Positions 33,729 through 42,696 of a DNA stretch of 64,000 nucleotides are shown here, piece after piece (positions within the stretch are counted from its first letter, which is position 1; the number at the start of each line of letters is the position of its first letter). This DNA is from Carnobacterium inhibens subsp. inhibens DSM 13024. GTDB lineage: Bacteria > Bacillota > Bacilli > Lactobacillales > Carnobacteriaceae. Location: assembly GCF_000746825.1 (NCBI RefSeq), contig NZ_JQIV01000006.1, positions 1,418,784 to 1,482,783 on the forward strand. The letters run 5' to 3'. Under the pieces are notes generated by a model, which was given only the letters and a program-made list of their open reading frames with translations, made no database searches and was not told where the DNA came from. Position numbers and translations under genes: made by a program.

Positions 33729-33742
33729 TGTAAGCGATAACT
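33729..33742. promoter_or_regulatory. cre site in the EIIC leader
   Basis: TGTAAGCGATAACT matches TGWAANCGNTNWCA at 13 of 14 positions and lies about 23 bp before the EIIC start codon, predicting CcpA repression. Confidence 0.7.
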
Positions 33743-33796
33743 ATTCTTTACGTTTCAATACTACAACATCTTTATTTAAAAGTAAACATCTTTTTT

Positions 33797-33813
33797 AAAA
33801 GTTATATACTTTT
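33797..33813. promoter_or_regulatory. inverted repeat upstream of EIIC
   Basis: AAAAGT-TATAT-ACTTTT within a longer, nearly symmetric AT tract (33792-33819). It is a candidate site for the adjacent GntR regulator, similar in style to the palindromes of the 15 kb locus. Confidence 0.45.
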
Positions 33814-33822
33814 TAAAAAGAC

Positions 33823-33850
33823 AAAAAAAACAACCTTAAAGGGTTGTTTT
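33823..33850 (-). terminator. terminator after the second gntR
   Basis: On the minus strand AAAACAACC pairs with GGTTGTTTT and is followed by TTTT. It separates the regulator from EIIC, which therefore needs its own promoter. Confidence 0.8.
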
Positions 33851-33858
33851 AAATTTTA

Positions 33859-34575
33859 TTAATTTTCAACAAATATTGCTTCAAAGACAAAGTCTTTATA
33901 TATATGTCTGGACAATGAATATTCAAATGGAACACCAGTTGAAAGTGAGACTACTTTATCTACTTCAATCATAAAATCTCCTTTTTCAATGTCTAATATA
34001 CGAATATCAAATTCTGACGCTAAATCACCTTTTATCCATATATGTGAGTCTTTAATTTCTAAATTAAGTTCCTGAGTGATATAAGAATAAACTGATTTTT
34101 TTAAATGCTGGGGCTCAAGACCCGGAATAATGGATAATGGCATAAACGTCTGCTCGATTGAATATGGTTGATGGTCTATAAAACGACTTCTAATAATATT
34201 ATAAACATAATCTTTCAAGCTGATTTTCAGCATATCTGCTACCTTTTCAGAAGGAAGCTCAATTGAAAAATTATGGATCTCAGATTCAACATGTTCTTCT
34301 CCTACCACACTGAACAGCCCTTCATTCGGTCCAAAAACCTTAGAATTATCAATTGGCGTTCTTAAAACTTCAGTTCCGAACCCGCTCCTACTTCTTAAAA
34401 CCCCTTCAGCAACTAGCAAATCAAGGCCTTTCTTAACGGTAAGTTTACTTGTTTTGTATTCTTCTGCAAGTTCTCCTCCTGATGGAAGTTTCTCTCCAAT
34501 AGTATAATAACCATTCATAATTTTTTCTTTCATGTCTAAATATACTTCCATATATTTGGGAATTTTTTTCAACAT
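33859..34575 (-). CDS. GntR/HutC-type regulator of the beta-glycoside PTS module
   Basis: 238 residues: winged helix (GEKLPSGGELAEEYKTSKLT, VKKGLDLLVAEGVLRS) and UTRA domain (RSRFIDHQPYSIEQTFMP). It is a relative of the regulator at 6535-7248. Inverted repeats lie in its own promoter (34596-34617), before the divergent GH1 gene (34680-34705) and before EIIC (33797-33813), so it likely controls all three. The effector is probably a 6-phospho sugar (inference from the PTS). Confidence 0.88.
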   Translation of the reverse strand: MLKKIPKYMEVYLDMKEKIMNGYYTIGEKLPSGGELAEEYKTSKLTVKKGLDLLVAEGVLRSRSGFGTEVLRTPIDNSKVFGPNEGLFSVVGEEHVESEIHNFSIELPSEKVADMLKISLKDYVYNIIRSRFIDHQPYSIEQTFMPLSIIPGLEPQHLKKSVYSYITQELNLEIKDSHIWIKGDLASEFDIRILDIEKGDFMIEVDKVVSLSTGVPFEYSLSRHIYKDFVFEAIFVEN

Positions 34576-34595
34576 GTATCACCTAGCCTCTTAAT

Positions 34596-34617
34596 AAGTA
34601 TAGTACCTTCTATACTT
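34596..34617 (-). promoter_or_regulatory. autoregulatory inverted repeat of the second gntR
   Basis: AAGTATAG-TACCTT-CTATACTT, perfect 8-bp arms with a 6-bp spacer. On the minus strand TATACT could serve as the -10, so binding would block transcription of the regulator. Confidence 0.65.
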
Positions 34618-34679
34618 TATCATAAAACTAGTATTAATTTCCACATAAAAAATATAGCTTTCATTTAAAAATATATATT

Positions 34680-34722
34680 TTTAAAAATAAGTATTTATTT
34701 TTAAATCCAGTAATGTTATTAT
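34680..34722 (+). promoter_or_regulatory. GH1 promoter with inverted repeat
   Basis: TTTAAAAATA (34680-34689) and TATTTTTAAA (34696-34705) flank AGTATT. Directly after it, TGT-TATTAT (34714-34722) is an extended -10. The repeat covers the -35 region, as expected for a repressor site. Confidence 0.6.
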
Positions 34723-34749
34723 GGCTTTGTTATACAAGGAGGAATATGA

Positions 34750-36168
34750 ATGAATAAACAAAAATTATCTTTCCCACAAGACTTTTGGTGGGGTTCTGCA
34801 TGGTCGGCTGAACAAGCTGAGGGAAGAGGAGAAACTGGAAAAGCTGAAACTGTTTGGGAAAGGTGGTACAAAGAACAACCGTATCGCTTTTACCAAAGAA
34901 TAAGTTCAGAAATAACTACTGATCACATTCATCACTATAAAGAAGATGTACAGTTAATGAAACAAACTGGACATAATTCATTTCGTGTTTCAATTTCTTG
35001 GGCAAGAATGTTTCCAAATGATGGTATTGGTGAAGTAAATCCTAACGCAATTGCTTTTTATAAAGATTTATTTAAAGAAATGAATGAAAATGGTATCAAG
35101 GTCTTTGCAAATCTTTATCATTTTGATATGCCAGCTAAATTACAAGATATGGGCGGCTGGGAATCCCGTAAAGTCATTGATGCATACGTAAATTTTGCTG
35201 ATATGTGTTTTAAAGAATTTGGTGACTTAGTTTACCACTGGTTCACCTTTAATGAACCACTTGGGCCTATCTTAGGTTCATATCTAGAAGATTTTCATTA
35301 TCCAAATATTGTTGATTTTAAACGAGGTGCCCAAGCAGCTTTCTTTACAATCTTAGCTCATGCTAAAGCTATTCAAGCCTTCAAAAAATATAATTTATCT
35401 AGCAAAATAGGAGTCATTCTAAACTTAAGTCCAACGTTCCCAAGAAGCCAAAACCCCGCTGACGTCAATGCCGCTGAAATTGCTGACCTATTTTATACAA
35501 GAAGTTTTCTTGATCCAATGGTCAAAGGAACTTTCCCTAATAAATTAGTAAATTTATTAAAAGAATATGATCAAATGCCTGTCGACTTTACTGAATCAGA
35601 TTTAGCATGTATTGCTGAAAATACTTCACAAATACTAGGATTAAATTATTATGAACCTCGTCGAGTAAAAGCTCGTTTAACAGCGATTAACCAAGATGGC
35701 CCATTTTTACCAGAATGGTTCTTTGAAAATCACGTTATGCCTGGGCGTCGGATGAATGAATACAGAGGTTGGGAGATTTATGAAAAAGGTGTTTATGATT
35801 TATGCATGGATATTAAAAATAATTATGGGAATATTGAAGCATTCATTTCTGAAAACGGTATGGGAGTTGCAAATGAAGAACGTTTCATGGATGAAAGTGG
35901 TCAAGTAATTGATTCATACCGTATTGAATTCATTAAGGATCACTTGGCATATTTATGGAAAGCAATTAATAATGGATGTAATATTAAAGGTTATCATTTA
36001 TGGGCCTTTATCGATTGCTGGTCATGGATTAATTCTTACAAAAACCGCTACGGATTAGTCTCTTTAGATTTACCAACTCAAAAACGAACAATTAAGAAAA
36101 GTGGAGAATTTTACAAACAATTAAGTGATGAGAACGGTTTTGAATACGACAAAGATTTATTAGTTTAA
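34750..36168 (+). CDS. glycoside hydrolase family 1 enzyme, PTS-linked
   Basis: 472 residues. Acid/base E169 in TFNEP, nucleophile E368 in SENGMG. The phosphate-site segment is S425-W-I-N-S-Y-K-N432-R-Y434, again with Asn where 6-phospho-beta-glycosidases have Lys. It shares many blocks with the GH1 at 7412-8824 (FHYPNIVD, PGRRMN, ENGMGV), so the two are paralogues. The divergent EIIC would deliver a phosphorylated disaccharide, which is at odds with the missing lysine unless the neighbouring KN pair compensates. AAGGAGG precedes the start. Cytoplasmic. Confidence 0.9.
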   Translation: MNKQKLSFPQDFWWGSAWSAEQAEGRGETGKAETVWERWYKEQPYRFYQRISSEITTDHIHHYKEDVQLMKQTGHNSFRVSISWARMFPNDGIGEVNPNAIAFYKDLFKEMNENGIKVFANLYHFDMPAKLQDMGGWESRKVIDAYVNFADMCFKEFGDLVYHWFTFNEPLGPILGSYLEDFHYPNIVDFKRGAQAAFFTILAHAKAIQAFKKYNLSSKIGVILNLSPTFPRSQNPADVNAAEIADLFYTRSFLDPMVKGTFPNKLVNLLKEYDQMPVDFTESDLACIAENTSQILGLNYYEPRRVKARLTAINQDGPFLPEWFFENHVMPGRRMNEYRGWEIYEKGVYDLCMDIKNNYGNIEAFISENGMGVANEERFMDESGQVIDSYRIEFIKDHLAYLWKAINNGCNIKGYHLWAFIDCWSWINSYKNRYGLVSLDLPTQKRTIKKSGEFYKQLSDENGFEYDKDLLV

Positions 36169-36196
36169 TATATGCTGAAGAATCCATTCAGCAAAA

Positions 36197-36243
36197 AAAG
36201 ATAGGACAAAACTTTTGAATGGTTTTGTTCTATCTTTTATTTT
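36197..36243 (+). terminator. Rho-independent terminator
   Basis: AAAGATAGGACAAAAC pairs with GTTTTGTTCTATCTTT (36222-36237) with one G-T pair, followed by TATTTT. Ends the GH1 gene. Confidence 0.88.
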
Positions 36244-36380
36244 ATAACTATACGCATCATTACTGGACAATGACAGAGGACCAAAGTTTTCCTTTATATC
36301 TAACCATTTATAATGTTCTGATGTAATTTAGGTGTTTCCAGAACCTCATATATAATGTATAAGTTCTCATATTAAAAAAG

Positions 36381-38426
36381 TTACTCTTTAAGAACTCTAA
36401 CCTCATAAGAATTCAATAGTATTTTTCCTTCTATTATTTCAGACGACTCTATATCCACAACTGTTTTGTTTAAGACTACCTCTTGGGTATCTGTCGAAAA
36501 ATTCATCAAAAAGTAATAGCTCACGCCTTCCTTTATCCGTGTTTGCACAGAGACTTCAAACTTGGGTTCATTAATAAGGGAATTAGCTAAATATAATTTT
36601 TCAATAATAGGTTTGTAAAAGTCTTTCAAAAAGTCTCGGTTTGTTCTAGCTGCTAGATAATAAGCTTGACCTGATCCGAATGAATTTTTAACCACTGCTG
36701 GTGTATTTTTGTAGAATTCTGCTTGGTAAGTACCCATAACTTCAGCTTGAGTGACATCAATTATGCCGGAATAATCTTTTATTTGATACTGTTTCCCTTG
36801 AAACTTCAATGAATTAAATTCATCTGGGTATAGAGTATCAAGTTCTTTCAAACTAATACCAAAAATTTCTTGAAGTTCAGATGGCCATCCCCCAATATTC
36901 ACTAAGTCTGTCTCGTTCACTATCCCAGTAAAATAGCTAGATAATAATGTTCCTCCACTACTCACATAGTTGCTTAGTTTACTAATTGTTTTTTCATCCA
37001 TTAAATAGAGCATCGGAGCAATCAATAAATCATACTGATCAAATTCTTGTTCCGACGTAATGATATCAACAGCTATATCATTTTCCCAAAAGACAGAATA
37101 ATGTTCCTGAAGCGTTTGTGGGTATTGTCTTGTTGGTCGGCCAAATCCACCGCCTCTTTTTAAAGCCCAATTGCTGTCCCAGTCAAATATAATTGCGACT
37201 TTTGAGTCTTTAGTTGCTCCTTTTATTTCGGAGATTTTCTCTAGTCTACTTCCGTATTCTGAGACTTCTTTAAATACTCGATTCTCCCGTGAATTGTCAT
37301 GGCCTACAACTGCTCCATGAAATTTCTCTGAATTTCCTCGAGACTGCCTCCACTGAAAATAGAGAGTACTATCTGATCCATGCGCAATTTGCTGCATAGA
37401 GCTTAGCATATGCATGCCTGGACGTTTCGATTTATTAAATTGGTGCCCATTTACTTCACTAGGTGTTGATTCCATTACTAAGAATGGTTTTTGTTTTAAA
37501 GACCAGTATTGGTCATGAACATAAGCAGATTTCATGGCTGTTTCAGCGATCGATTCATAGTTGTTATTCCAATCTGGATAACTGTCCCAACTCACAATAT
37601 CTACATATTTAGCAAATTTTCCATAATCGATACCTTCCAAGGGGATAAAATCATGCTGCTCATGACCTTCTGCCATAAAGTTAGTTGTTACAGGTACATC
37701 TGGAGTGATTTGACGAATCGGTTTGATTTCATTTAAGTAAAAATTAATCGTCATATCTGTGTTAAATCTTTTCCAATCAAGGTCCATTCCATGTACTTTA
37801 TGTTCACCCAAAGGAGATGGCGGAAGGACTTGGCTCCAATCCGTATATTTATTTCCCCAAAAACTCATCAGCCATGCCTTATTTACTTCTTCTAACTCTC
37901 CATATTTTTTCTTTAACCACTGCTGCCAGTTTTCTTTACAATAGTCACAATAGCATTCACCAGAATATTCATTTGAAATATGCCACATCAGCAATGCTGG
38001 ATGATTCCCATATCTTTCAGCCAGTTTTTGATTTATGATACGGACTTTTTCCCGATATATCGGAGAAGAATAACAATGATTGTGTCGAAAACCTTGAGTA
38101 TGCTTTTGCCCAAGTGAATTGGTTCGATTGACCTCTGGATACTTTTGACTCAACCATTGCGGTCTTCCACCACTCGGCGTTGCAAGAATCACATTCCCAC
38201 CAAATTTATGAACATCATCAAAAATGCGATCCAACCATTCAAAAGTAAATTCTCCTTCACTCGGTTCCAACGCCCACCATGAAAAGACTCCCACAGTGAC
38301 AGTGTTGACATTCGCTTCCTGCATCATTTCAATATCTTCATTTAAAATTTCTGGGTAATCTAGCCATTGATCAGGATTATAATCCCCACCATGTAGAAAT
38401 CTTTTTTCTAAATCAAAATGAACCAC
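36381..38426 (-). CDS. beta-galactosidase, GH42
   Basis: 681 residues, the usual GH42 length. Acid/base E153 in SNEYSGEC, nucleophile E319 in VMESTPSEVN. Cys118, Cys158, Cys160 and Cys163 form the zinc site seen in many GH42 enzymes. A trimerisation domain with a glutamine-amidotransferase-like fold follows (about 400-600). No signal peptide. The start is GTG, 2 bp after the GH36 stop, with GGGGG upstream. It would release beta-galactose from imported galactosides, here alongside an alpha-galactosidase. Confidence 0.93.
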   Translation of the reverse strand: MVHFDLEKRFLHGGDYNPDQWLDYPEILNEDIEMMQEANVNTVTVGVFSWWALEPSEGEFTFEWLDRIFDDVHKFGGNVILATPSGGRPQWLSQKYPEVNRTNSLGQKHTQGFRHNHCYSSPIYREKVRIINQKLAERYGNHPALLMWHISNEYSGECYCDYCKENWQQWLKKKYGELEEVNKAWLMSFWGNKYTDWSQVLPPSPLGEHKVHGMDLDWKRFNTDMTINFYLNEIKPIRQITPDVPVTTNFMAEGHEQHDFIPLEGIDYGKFAKYVDIVSWDSYPDWNNNYESIAETAMKSAYVHDQYWSLKQKPFLVMESTPSEVNGHQFNKSKRPGMHMLSSMQQIAHGSDSTLYFQWRQSRGNSEKFHGAVVGHDNSRENRVFKEVSEYGSRLEKISEIKGATKDSKVAIIFDWDSNWALKRGGGFGRPTRQYPQTLQEHYSVFWENDIAVDIITSEQEFDQYDLLIAPMLYLMDEKTISKLSNYVSSGGTLLSSYFTGIVNETDLVNIGGWPSELQEIFGISLKELDTLYPDEFNSLKFQGKQYQIKDYSGIIDVTQAEVMGTYQAEFYKNTPAVVKNSFGSGQAYYLAARTNRDFLKDFYKPIIEKLYLANSLINEPKFEVSVQTRIKEGVSYYFLMNFSTDTQEVVLNKTVVDIESSEIIEGKILLNSYEVRVLKE

Positions 38427-38428
38427 CT

Positions 38429-40678
38429 TTATTTACCCCCGTTCTTGTCACTTTCAACTAAATGATAAATATAAGATTGAAAATCACCTTTTACCTGCGC
38501 TTGATGATGATTTGCACCGTTAAACTGGTAAGGTTTTCTAAGCCCAAAATGACTAAGTACTTTACCGCTGACTTCTTCTGATTTATTGACTGAATAAATT
38601 TTATCATCTGTTAAAAATGGTACCTTTATATAATCTAAAGCTGGAGGATTAGCTACGGCCATTTTCCGATAAAATCCAATAATGAATTCACTTTTATCTT
38701 CATTCGCCACGCCCCATGAAACTTCGTTCGTATCAACAAATGGATCTAACAATTGGAAAAATTCTCCGTGAACCAATAGATTTCTATGTTTTTTATAAAA
38801 AGAAATACACGTTTTAATTTCTTCTTTTTCCTCATCACTGAGTTTTGTAAGATCCAGTTCATAACCAAGAGGGCCAAAAATTGAAACATTCTGACGCGTC
38901 TGCAATGATGTTACCCGTTCTACTTGATGATTTGGACTAGCTGATACATGGTTGCTGAATGTGGACAGCGGATATCCCAATAGCGTGCCTGTTTGAATTG
39001 TTAATCTTTCAATAGCATCACTATCATCACTTGGCCAAATTTGAGGACTATAAAACAATATACCTAGATCATATCTTCCTCCACCACCTGCACAACCTTC
39101 AATTAATATATCCGGAAAATCACTCAGGATTTTTTCATATAGTGCATATACTCCTAAAATATACCTATGGAAAAATTCTGTTTGCGGTACACCATTGGCT
39201 TGCAGATAAGTTGAATAGGCTTCTGTTATGTTTCTGTTCATATCCCATTTTATATATTCCAAGTTCGTTTCCAGAATAACTTCCTTCATTTGCCCATAAA
39301 TTTCATCTACTACTTTGGGATTTGAAAAATCAAGAACATATTGGCCTCGTCCAATTGATACTCTAGAATACGAGTGTCGCACAACCCATTCAGGATGATC
39401 CTTATAAAGTTGGCTTTCCGGCGATACCATCTCAGGTTCAAACCATATTCCAAGTTGAAGTCCCATTTGATGTATACTATCAGCGAATGTACCAATTCCT
39501 TTGGTAAACTTATTCTTATCGTAATACCAGTCTCCTAATGAACTTCTATCGTTATTTCTTTTCCCAAACCAGCCATCGTCTACTACAAAACATTCCATTC
39601 CTAGTTCTTTGCCTAATTTAGCAAGCTCTAATAATTTATCTTGATCAAAGTCAAAGTAAGTAGCTTCCCAATTATTAAAAACAATTGGTCTAGGAGTTTT
39701 TTTCCACTCTCTGTTGATGATGTGCTTCTCTGTAAATCCAGCAAATTGACTTGAAATCCCGTTCAATCCTTCATCGCTATACATTAGAATGGCTTCTGGA
39801 GTTACAAAACTCTTTGATGGTTGTAGCTGCCAAGAAAACTGACTTGGATTAATCCCAATCATAAGTCTTGTTTTATCCCACTCATCAACTTCTGCCTGTG
39901 CCAGGAAATTGCCTGAATAAATGATGTTGGCAGCATATACTTCACCTTTATTAATCTTGGCGTTTTCTTCTACCAAAGCAACAAAAGGGTTATGTTGATG
40001 CCCAGATGCGCCTTTTAATGAGCCTACAGAAACGGTACCTTGTGCTAATTTTCTTTTCTTAGGATGTCTTTCTTTTAGCCATGCACCAGATAAATGTAAA
40101 AAATCATAGTTAGCAGTTGGAAGTTCTAAAACACCACTTAACATTTTTTCTATCATTACGGATTCCGGACCGATATTAATTAATTTTTGGCTCCTTACAA
40201 CAGCTCCAAAATCTTCAAATAGTGTAAATTGCATTTCTAAATTAAGTTTATGCTCTTCATCCTCTAGTTGAATAATGAGCGTTTCAGATTCTCCTTCTAA
40301 AGCATAGGTTGAAGGGACAGCTAAGTTTCTTTCTTTTTTCTTTTCTATCCGGTAATCAATAAATTTAAAGTCTAAATACCAAGGATCGTTATTATGAGAT
40401 ACCTCTATTGCCCCTTCTTTAAAATCTGAAGATCCATAAACGGGGTATTCCTGAAACCTATCTGTTAAAGTAAATAGGTCATCATCAGTGGAGAATTTAA
40501 CCGTACCTGCTGATTTATTATTTCTTTCCGTAAGATATTGAATGTCCGAATCAGACAATTCACCCAGAGTTTTTCCATAATATAAATGTCCTAAATGGTT
40601 ATTTTCCATCACATGAAATACGTAACTTATTTTATTATTTTTTAAATGAAAAAAATTTCCATTTCTAACTTCAATCAT
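38429..40678 (-). CDS. alpha-galactosidase, GH36 (second copy)
   Basis: 749 residues. Nucleophile D479 in YIKWDMNR, acid/base D551 in PSDDSDA; VDDGWFGKR, GIWFEPEMVS and EGCAGGGGRYD match the family. It is clearly a paralogue of the enzyme at 8847-11078 but diverged, and belongs to the LacI/PTS operon rather than the ABC operon. Intracellular. It is followed at 2 bp by GH42. Confidence 0.93.
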   Translation of the reverse strand: MIEVRNGNFFHLKNNKISYVFHVMENNHLGHLYYGKTLGELSDSDIQYLTERNNKSAGTVKFSTDDDLFTLTDRFQEYPVYGSSDFKEGAIEVSHNNDPWYLDFKFIDYRIEKKKERNLAVPSTYALEGESETLIIQLEDEEHKLNLEMQFTLFEDFGAVVRSQKLINIGPESVMIEKMLSGVLELPTANYDFLHLSGAWLKERHPKKRKLAQGTVSVGSLKGASGHQHNPFVALVEENAKINKGEVYAANIIYSGNFLAQAEVDEWDKTRLMIGINPSQFSWQLQPSKSFVTPEAILMYSDEGLNGISSQFAGFTEKHIINREWKKTPRPIVFNNWEATYFDFDQDKLLELAKLGKELGMECFVVDDGWFGKRNNDRSSLGDWYYDKNKFTKGIGTFADSIHQMGLQLGIWFEPEMVSPESQLYKDHPEWVVRHSYSRVSIGRGQYVLDFSNPKVVDEIYGQMKEVILETNLEYIKWDMNRNITEAYSTYLQANGVPQTEFFHRYILGVYALYEKILSDFPDILIEGCAGGGGRYDLGILFYSPQIWPSDDSDAIERLTIQTGTLLGYPLSTFSNHVSASPNHQVERVTSLQTRQNVSIFGPLGYELDLTKLSDEEKEEIKTCISFYKKHRNLLVHGEFFQLLDPFVDTNEVSWGVANEDKSEFIIGFYRKMAVANPPALDYIKVPFLTDDKIYSVNKSEEVSGKVLSHFGLRKPYQFNGANHHQAQVKGDFQSYIYHLVESDKNGGK

Positions 40679-40758
40679 AATCCTTTAATTCCTTTTCAAT
40701 GGCTTTTTTTTGATTTTATAATCTTCATTTGAATCAGTTTCCACTATTTTCTGACTGC

Positions 40759-41211
40759 TTATGAAACATGCATTGATAAGTTATCAATATATCTCATTCT
40801 TTTTGCTATTCCTCTATTGTAAAAAAGCTTATAGAAAAACCCAATCAACATAAAACCATATTGATTCCTTGTTTCCGAAAACGTATTTTTTTCTGAATAA
40901 ATCAGAATATCTTTGCCTTTTTTATCTTTTTTAAATTCGTACATTTGTAAAATCATACCCGATGAATAGCTAGTTTTCGTTTGAAGTGTTTCTTCAGCCT
41001 TTAGTTTTGTAATTTCCATCACACTGGAAACCGGAAGGCTTTGGAGTTTTGTCGTTAAGTTGCATTGAACAGATGTCCCCTCCTCTAAAGAGATAATTTT
41101 GGGATCGTTCTTTTGAAAATACTGCAATTGCTCATCAACTAACACCTTAAAGACAGAAGATTTATCAGATTTCAATACATACTTATAACTCAATGTGTCA
41201 AGACTTATCAT
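40759..41211 (-). CDS. DUF3284 protein linked to the PTS
   Basis: 150 residues resembling DUF3284, a START/SRPBCC-like small domain found beside lactose/cellobiose-type PTS genes in Lactobacillales. Its function is unknown. No catalytic motif is obvious. The ATG overlaps the EIIC stop by 4 bp (ATGA), so translation is coupled to the permease. An accessory role in transport or in handling the sugar phosphate is a guess. Confidence 0.7.
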   Translation of the reverse strand: MISLDTLSYKYVLKSDKSSVFKVLVDEQLQYFQKNDPKIISLEEGTSVQCNLTTKLQSLPVSSVMEITKLKAEETLQTKTSYSSGMILQMYEFKKDKKGKDILIYSEKNTFSETRNQYGFMLIGFFYKLFYNRGIAKRMRYIDNLSMHVS

Positions 41212-42545
41212 AAGTTATCCTCGACAGGATACTCAGTTTTTACTTTTTCTTTGTATACTGGTTTTTCATGATCATCATTTTGTTCTTCTTTCAAATATTC
41301 TTTATCCATAGCCATTAAAAATGGAATCCAAATTGCTGTCATAACAACTACTGTAACGATTTGAAGGATTGCACCCGAAATTGATCCTGTTCCAACCCAA
41401 CCAGAAAATAATATAGGGGTCGTCCATACGACAGTTGCTCCTATCGGTCTTGGAACTAATCCTACTGAGATTGCGAAATAAGAAATGGTTGTTGAGGCTA
41501 AAGGTGCTAATATCCATGGAATAAAGGCTATCGGATTTAAAACAACTGGTAACCCAAAAGTCATGGGTTCCGATACATTGAAAATAGCTGGTGCCATGAT
41601 CGTTTTCATGGTCGTTTTCATTCGAATGGATTTTGCAATAAAGAAAGCCATTGCTATTGAAATCCCTAATTGCATTCCTTGGTTTACGAAAACTCCCATA
41701 AAAGTAGTGTTAATAATATGAGGCAATTCTGCCCCTACTTTATATGCTTCATAGTTTTCAAGTGCAAGTGCACTCATGATAGGATCTATGATTGCATTGA
41801 TCACCAAAGTTCCATGAATACCAAACCACCAGAAAAGTTGTGTAAAGAACACTGCTATCAATACAGCAGGTAAAGTACCACCTAATCCCATCAAAGGTTT
41901 TTGCAACAATTCATATACAAAATCGACTGCATTGCCCCAAGACGTAAAAGTAAATGTATATCTAATAACATTAAAAACAAATAATGGAACAGCTCCTGGA
42001 ATAATCGCAACAAATGATTGTGCAATCATAGGGGGGACTGAGTCCGGCATTTTAATAGTAAAACCTTTTCTTCCAATTCGACAATAAATTTCTGTAGCGA
42101 TAAGGGCTGTAAGAATCCCAACAAACATACCTTCTGCACCTAGTTTTGAGATGGGTATAAATGTGCCCATTGACTCATCTTGTCCAAATGGCAAAAGCAT
42201 AATAAAAGAAGATAATGATATAGCTCCTGCAAATACTTGTGGCTGATCATAATGTCCAGCAAGATGATACCCTATACCATAAACAATAAAGACAGCGGAT
42301 ATGCTCATTGTAGCGTTTCCAACTGGACCAAAAAAATCATTAAAAAAAGTATTAACAACTTCAGGCAAATATTGACTAAATCCAAATGTAGTAGGTAAGT
42401 TTTGGATAATAATCATAATCGATGCAAACATTGTTGCAGGGAAAGCCATCATAAAACCATCACGCAAACTCAATAAATACTTGTTATCGCCTATTAATGT
42501 GGCAATAGGGCCCATTTTTTCAGCAAATTTTTCACCGAATTTCAT
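41208..42545 (-). CDS. PTS EIIC, lactose/cellobiose family (second)
   Basis: 445 residues with about ten membrane segments and FNVSEPMTFGLPVVLNP, including the EPxxFGxP motif, plus a charged C-terminal tail (KEYLKEEQNDDHEKPVYKEK). First gene of the operon EIIC, DUF3284, GH36, GH42. EIIA and EIIB are not encoded here. The combination of alpha- and beta-galactosidase suggests a galactoside as substrate. Its promoter carries a perfect GTAAACGTTTAC palindrome. Confidence 0.93.
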   Translation of the reverse strand: MKFGEKFAEKMGPIATLIGDNKYLLSLRDGFMMAFPATMFASIMIIIQNLPTTFGFSQYLPEVVNTFFNDFFGPVGNATMSISAVFIVYGIGYHLAGHYDQPQVFAGAISLSSFIMLLPFGQDESMGTFIPISKLGAEGMFVGILTALIATEIYCRIGRKGFTIKMPDSVPPMIAQSFVAIIPGAVPLFVFNVIRYTFTFTSWGNAVDFVYELLQKPLMGLGGTLPAVLIAVFFTQLFWWFGIHGTLVINAIIDPIMSALALENYEAYKVGAELPHIINTTFMGVFVNQGMQLGISIAMAFFIAKSIRMKTTMKTIMAPAIFNVSEPMTFGLPVVLNPIAFIPWILAPLASTTISYFAISVGLVPRPIGATVVWTTPILFSGWVGTGSISGAILQIVTVVVMTAIWIPFLMAMDKEYLKEEQNDDHEKPVYKEKVKTEYPVEDNL

Positions 42546-42580
42546 TTTGATATGCTCCTTTTTCGCTTTATTTATTTTTG

Positions 42581-42629
42581 GTAAACGTTTACTTTTTTAA
42601 GTATAAATGTTTAGTTAATGTTTACACAA
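42581..42629 (-). promoter_or_regulatory. galactoside PTS operon promoter with LacI/CcpA-type operator
   Basis: On the minus strand TTGTGT (42624-42629), 18 bp and TATACT (42600-42605). The perfect 12-bp palindrome GTAAACGTTTAC (42581-42592) sits just after the -10, the usual place for a LacI-family roadblock. It also matches the cre consensus at about 12 of 14 positions, so the adjacent LacI protein, CcpA or both may bind. Confidence 0.75.
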
Positions 42630-42640
42630 GTCTTTTCTAT

Positions 42641-42691
42641 AAAAAAAACCAATTAACACCCAAAAGTTGCTTAAATGGGTATTAATTGGTT
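42641..42691 (-). terminator. terminator after the lacI-family gene
   Basis: On the minus strand AACCAATTAATACCC pairs with GGGTGTTAATTGGTT (one G-T pair) and runs into TTTTTT. It insulates the regulator from the EIIC operon. Confidence 0.9.
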
Positions 42692-42696
42692 CATTA

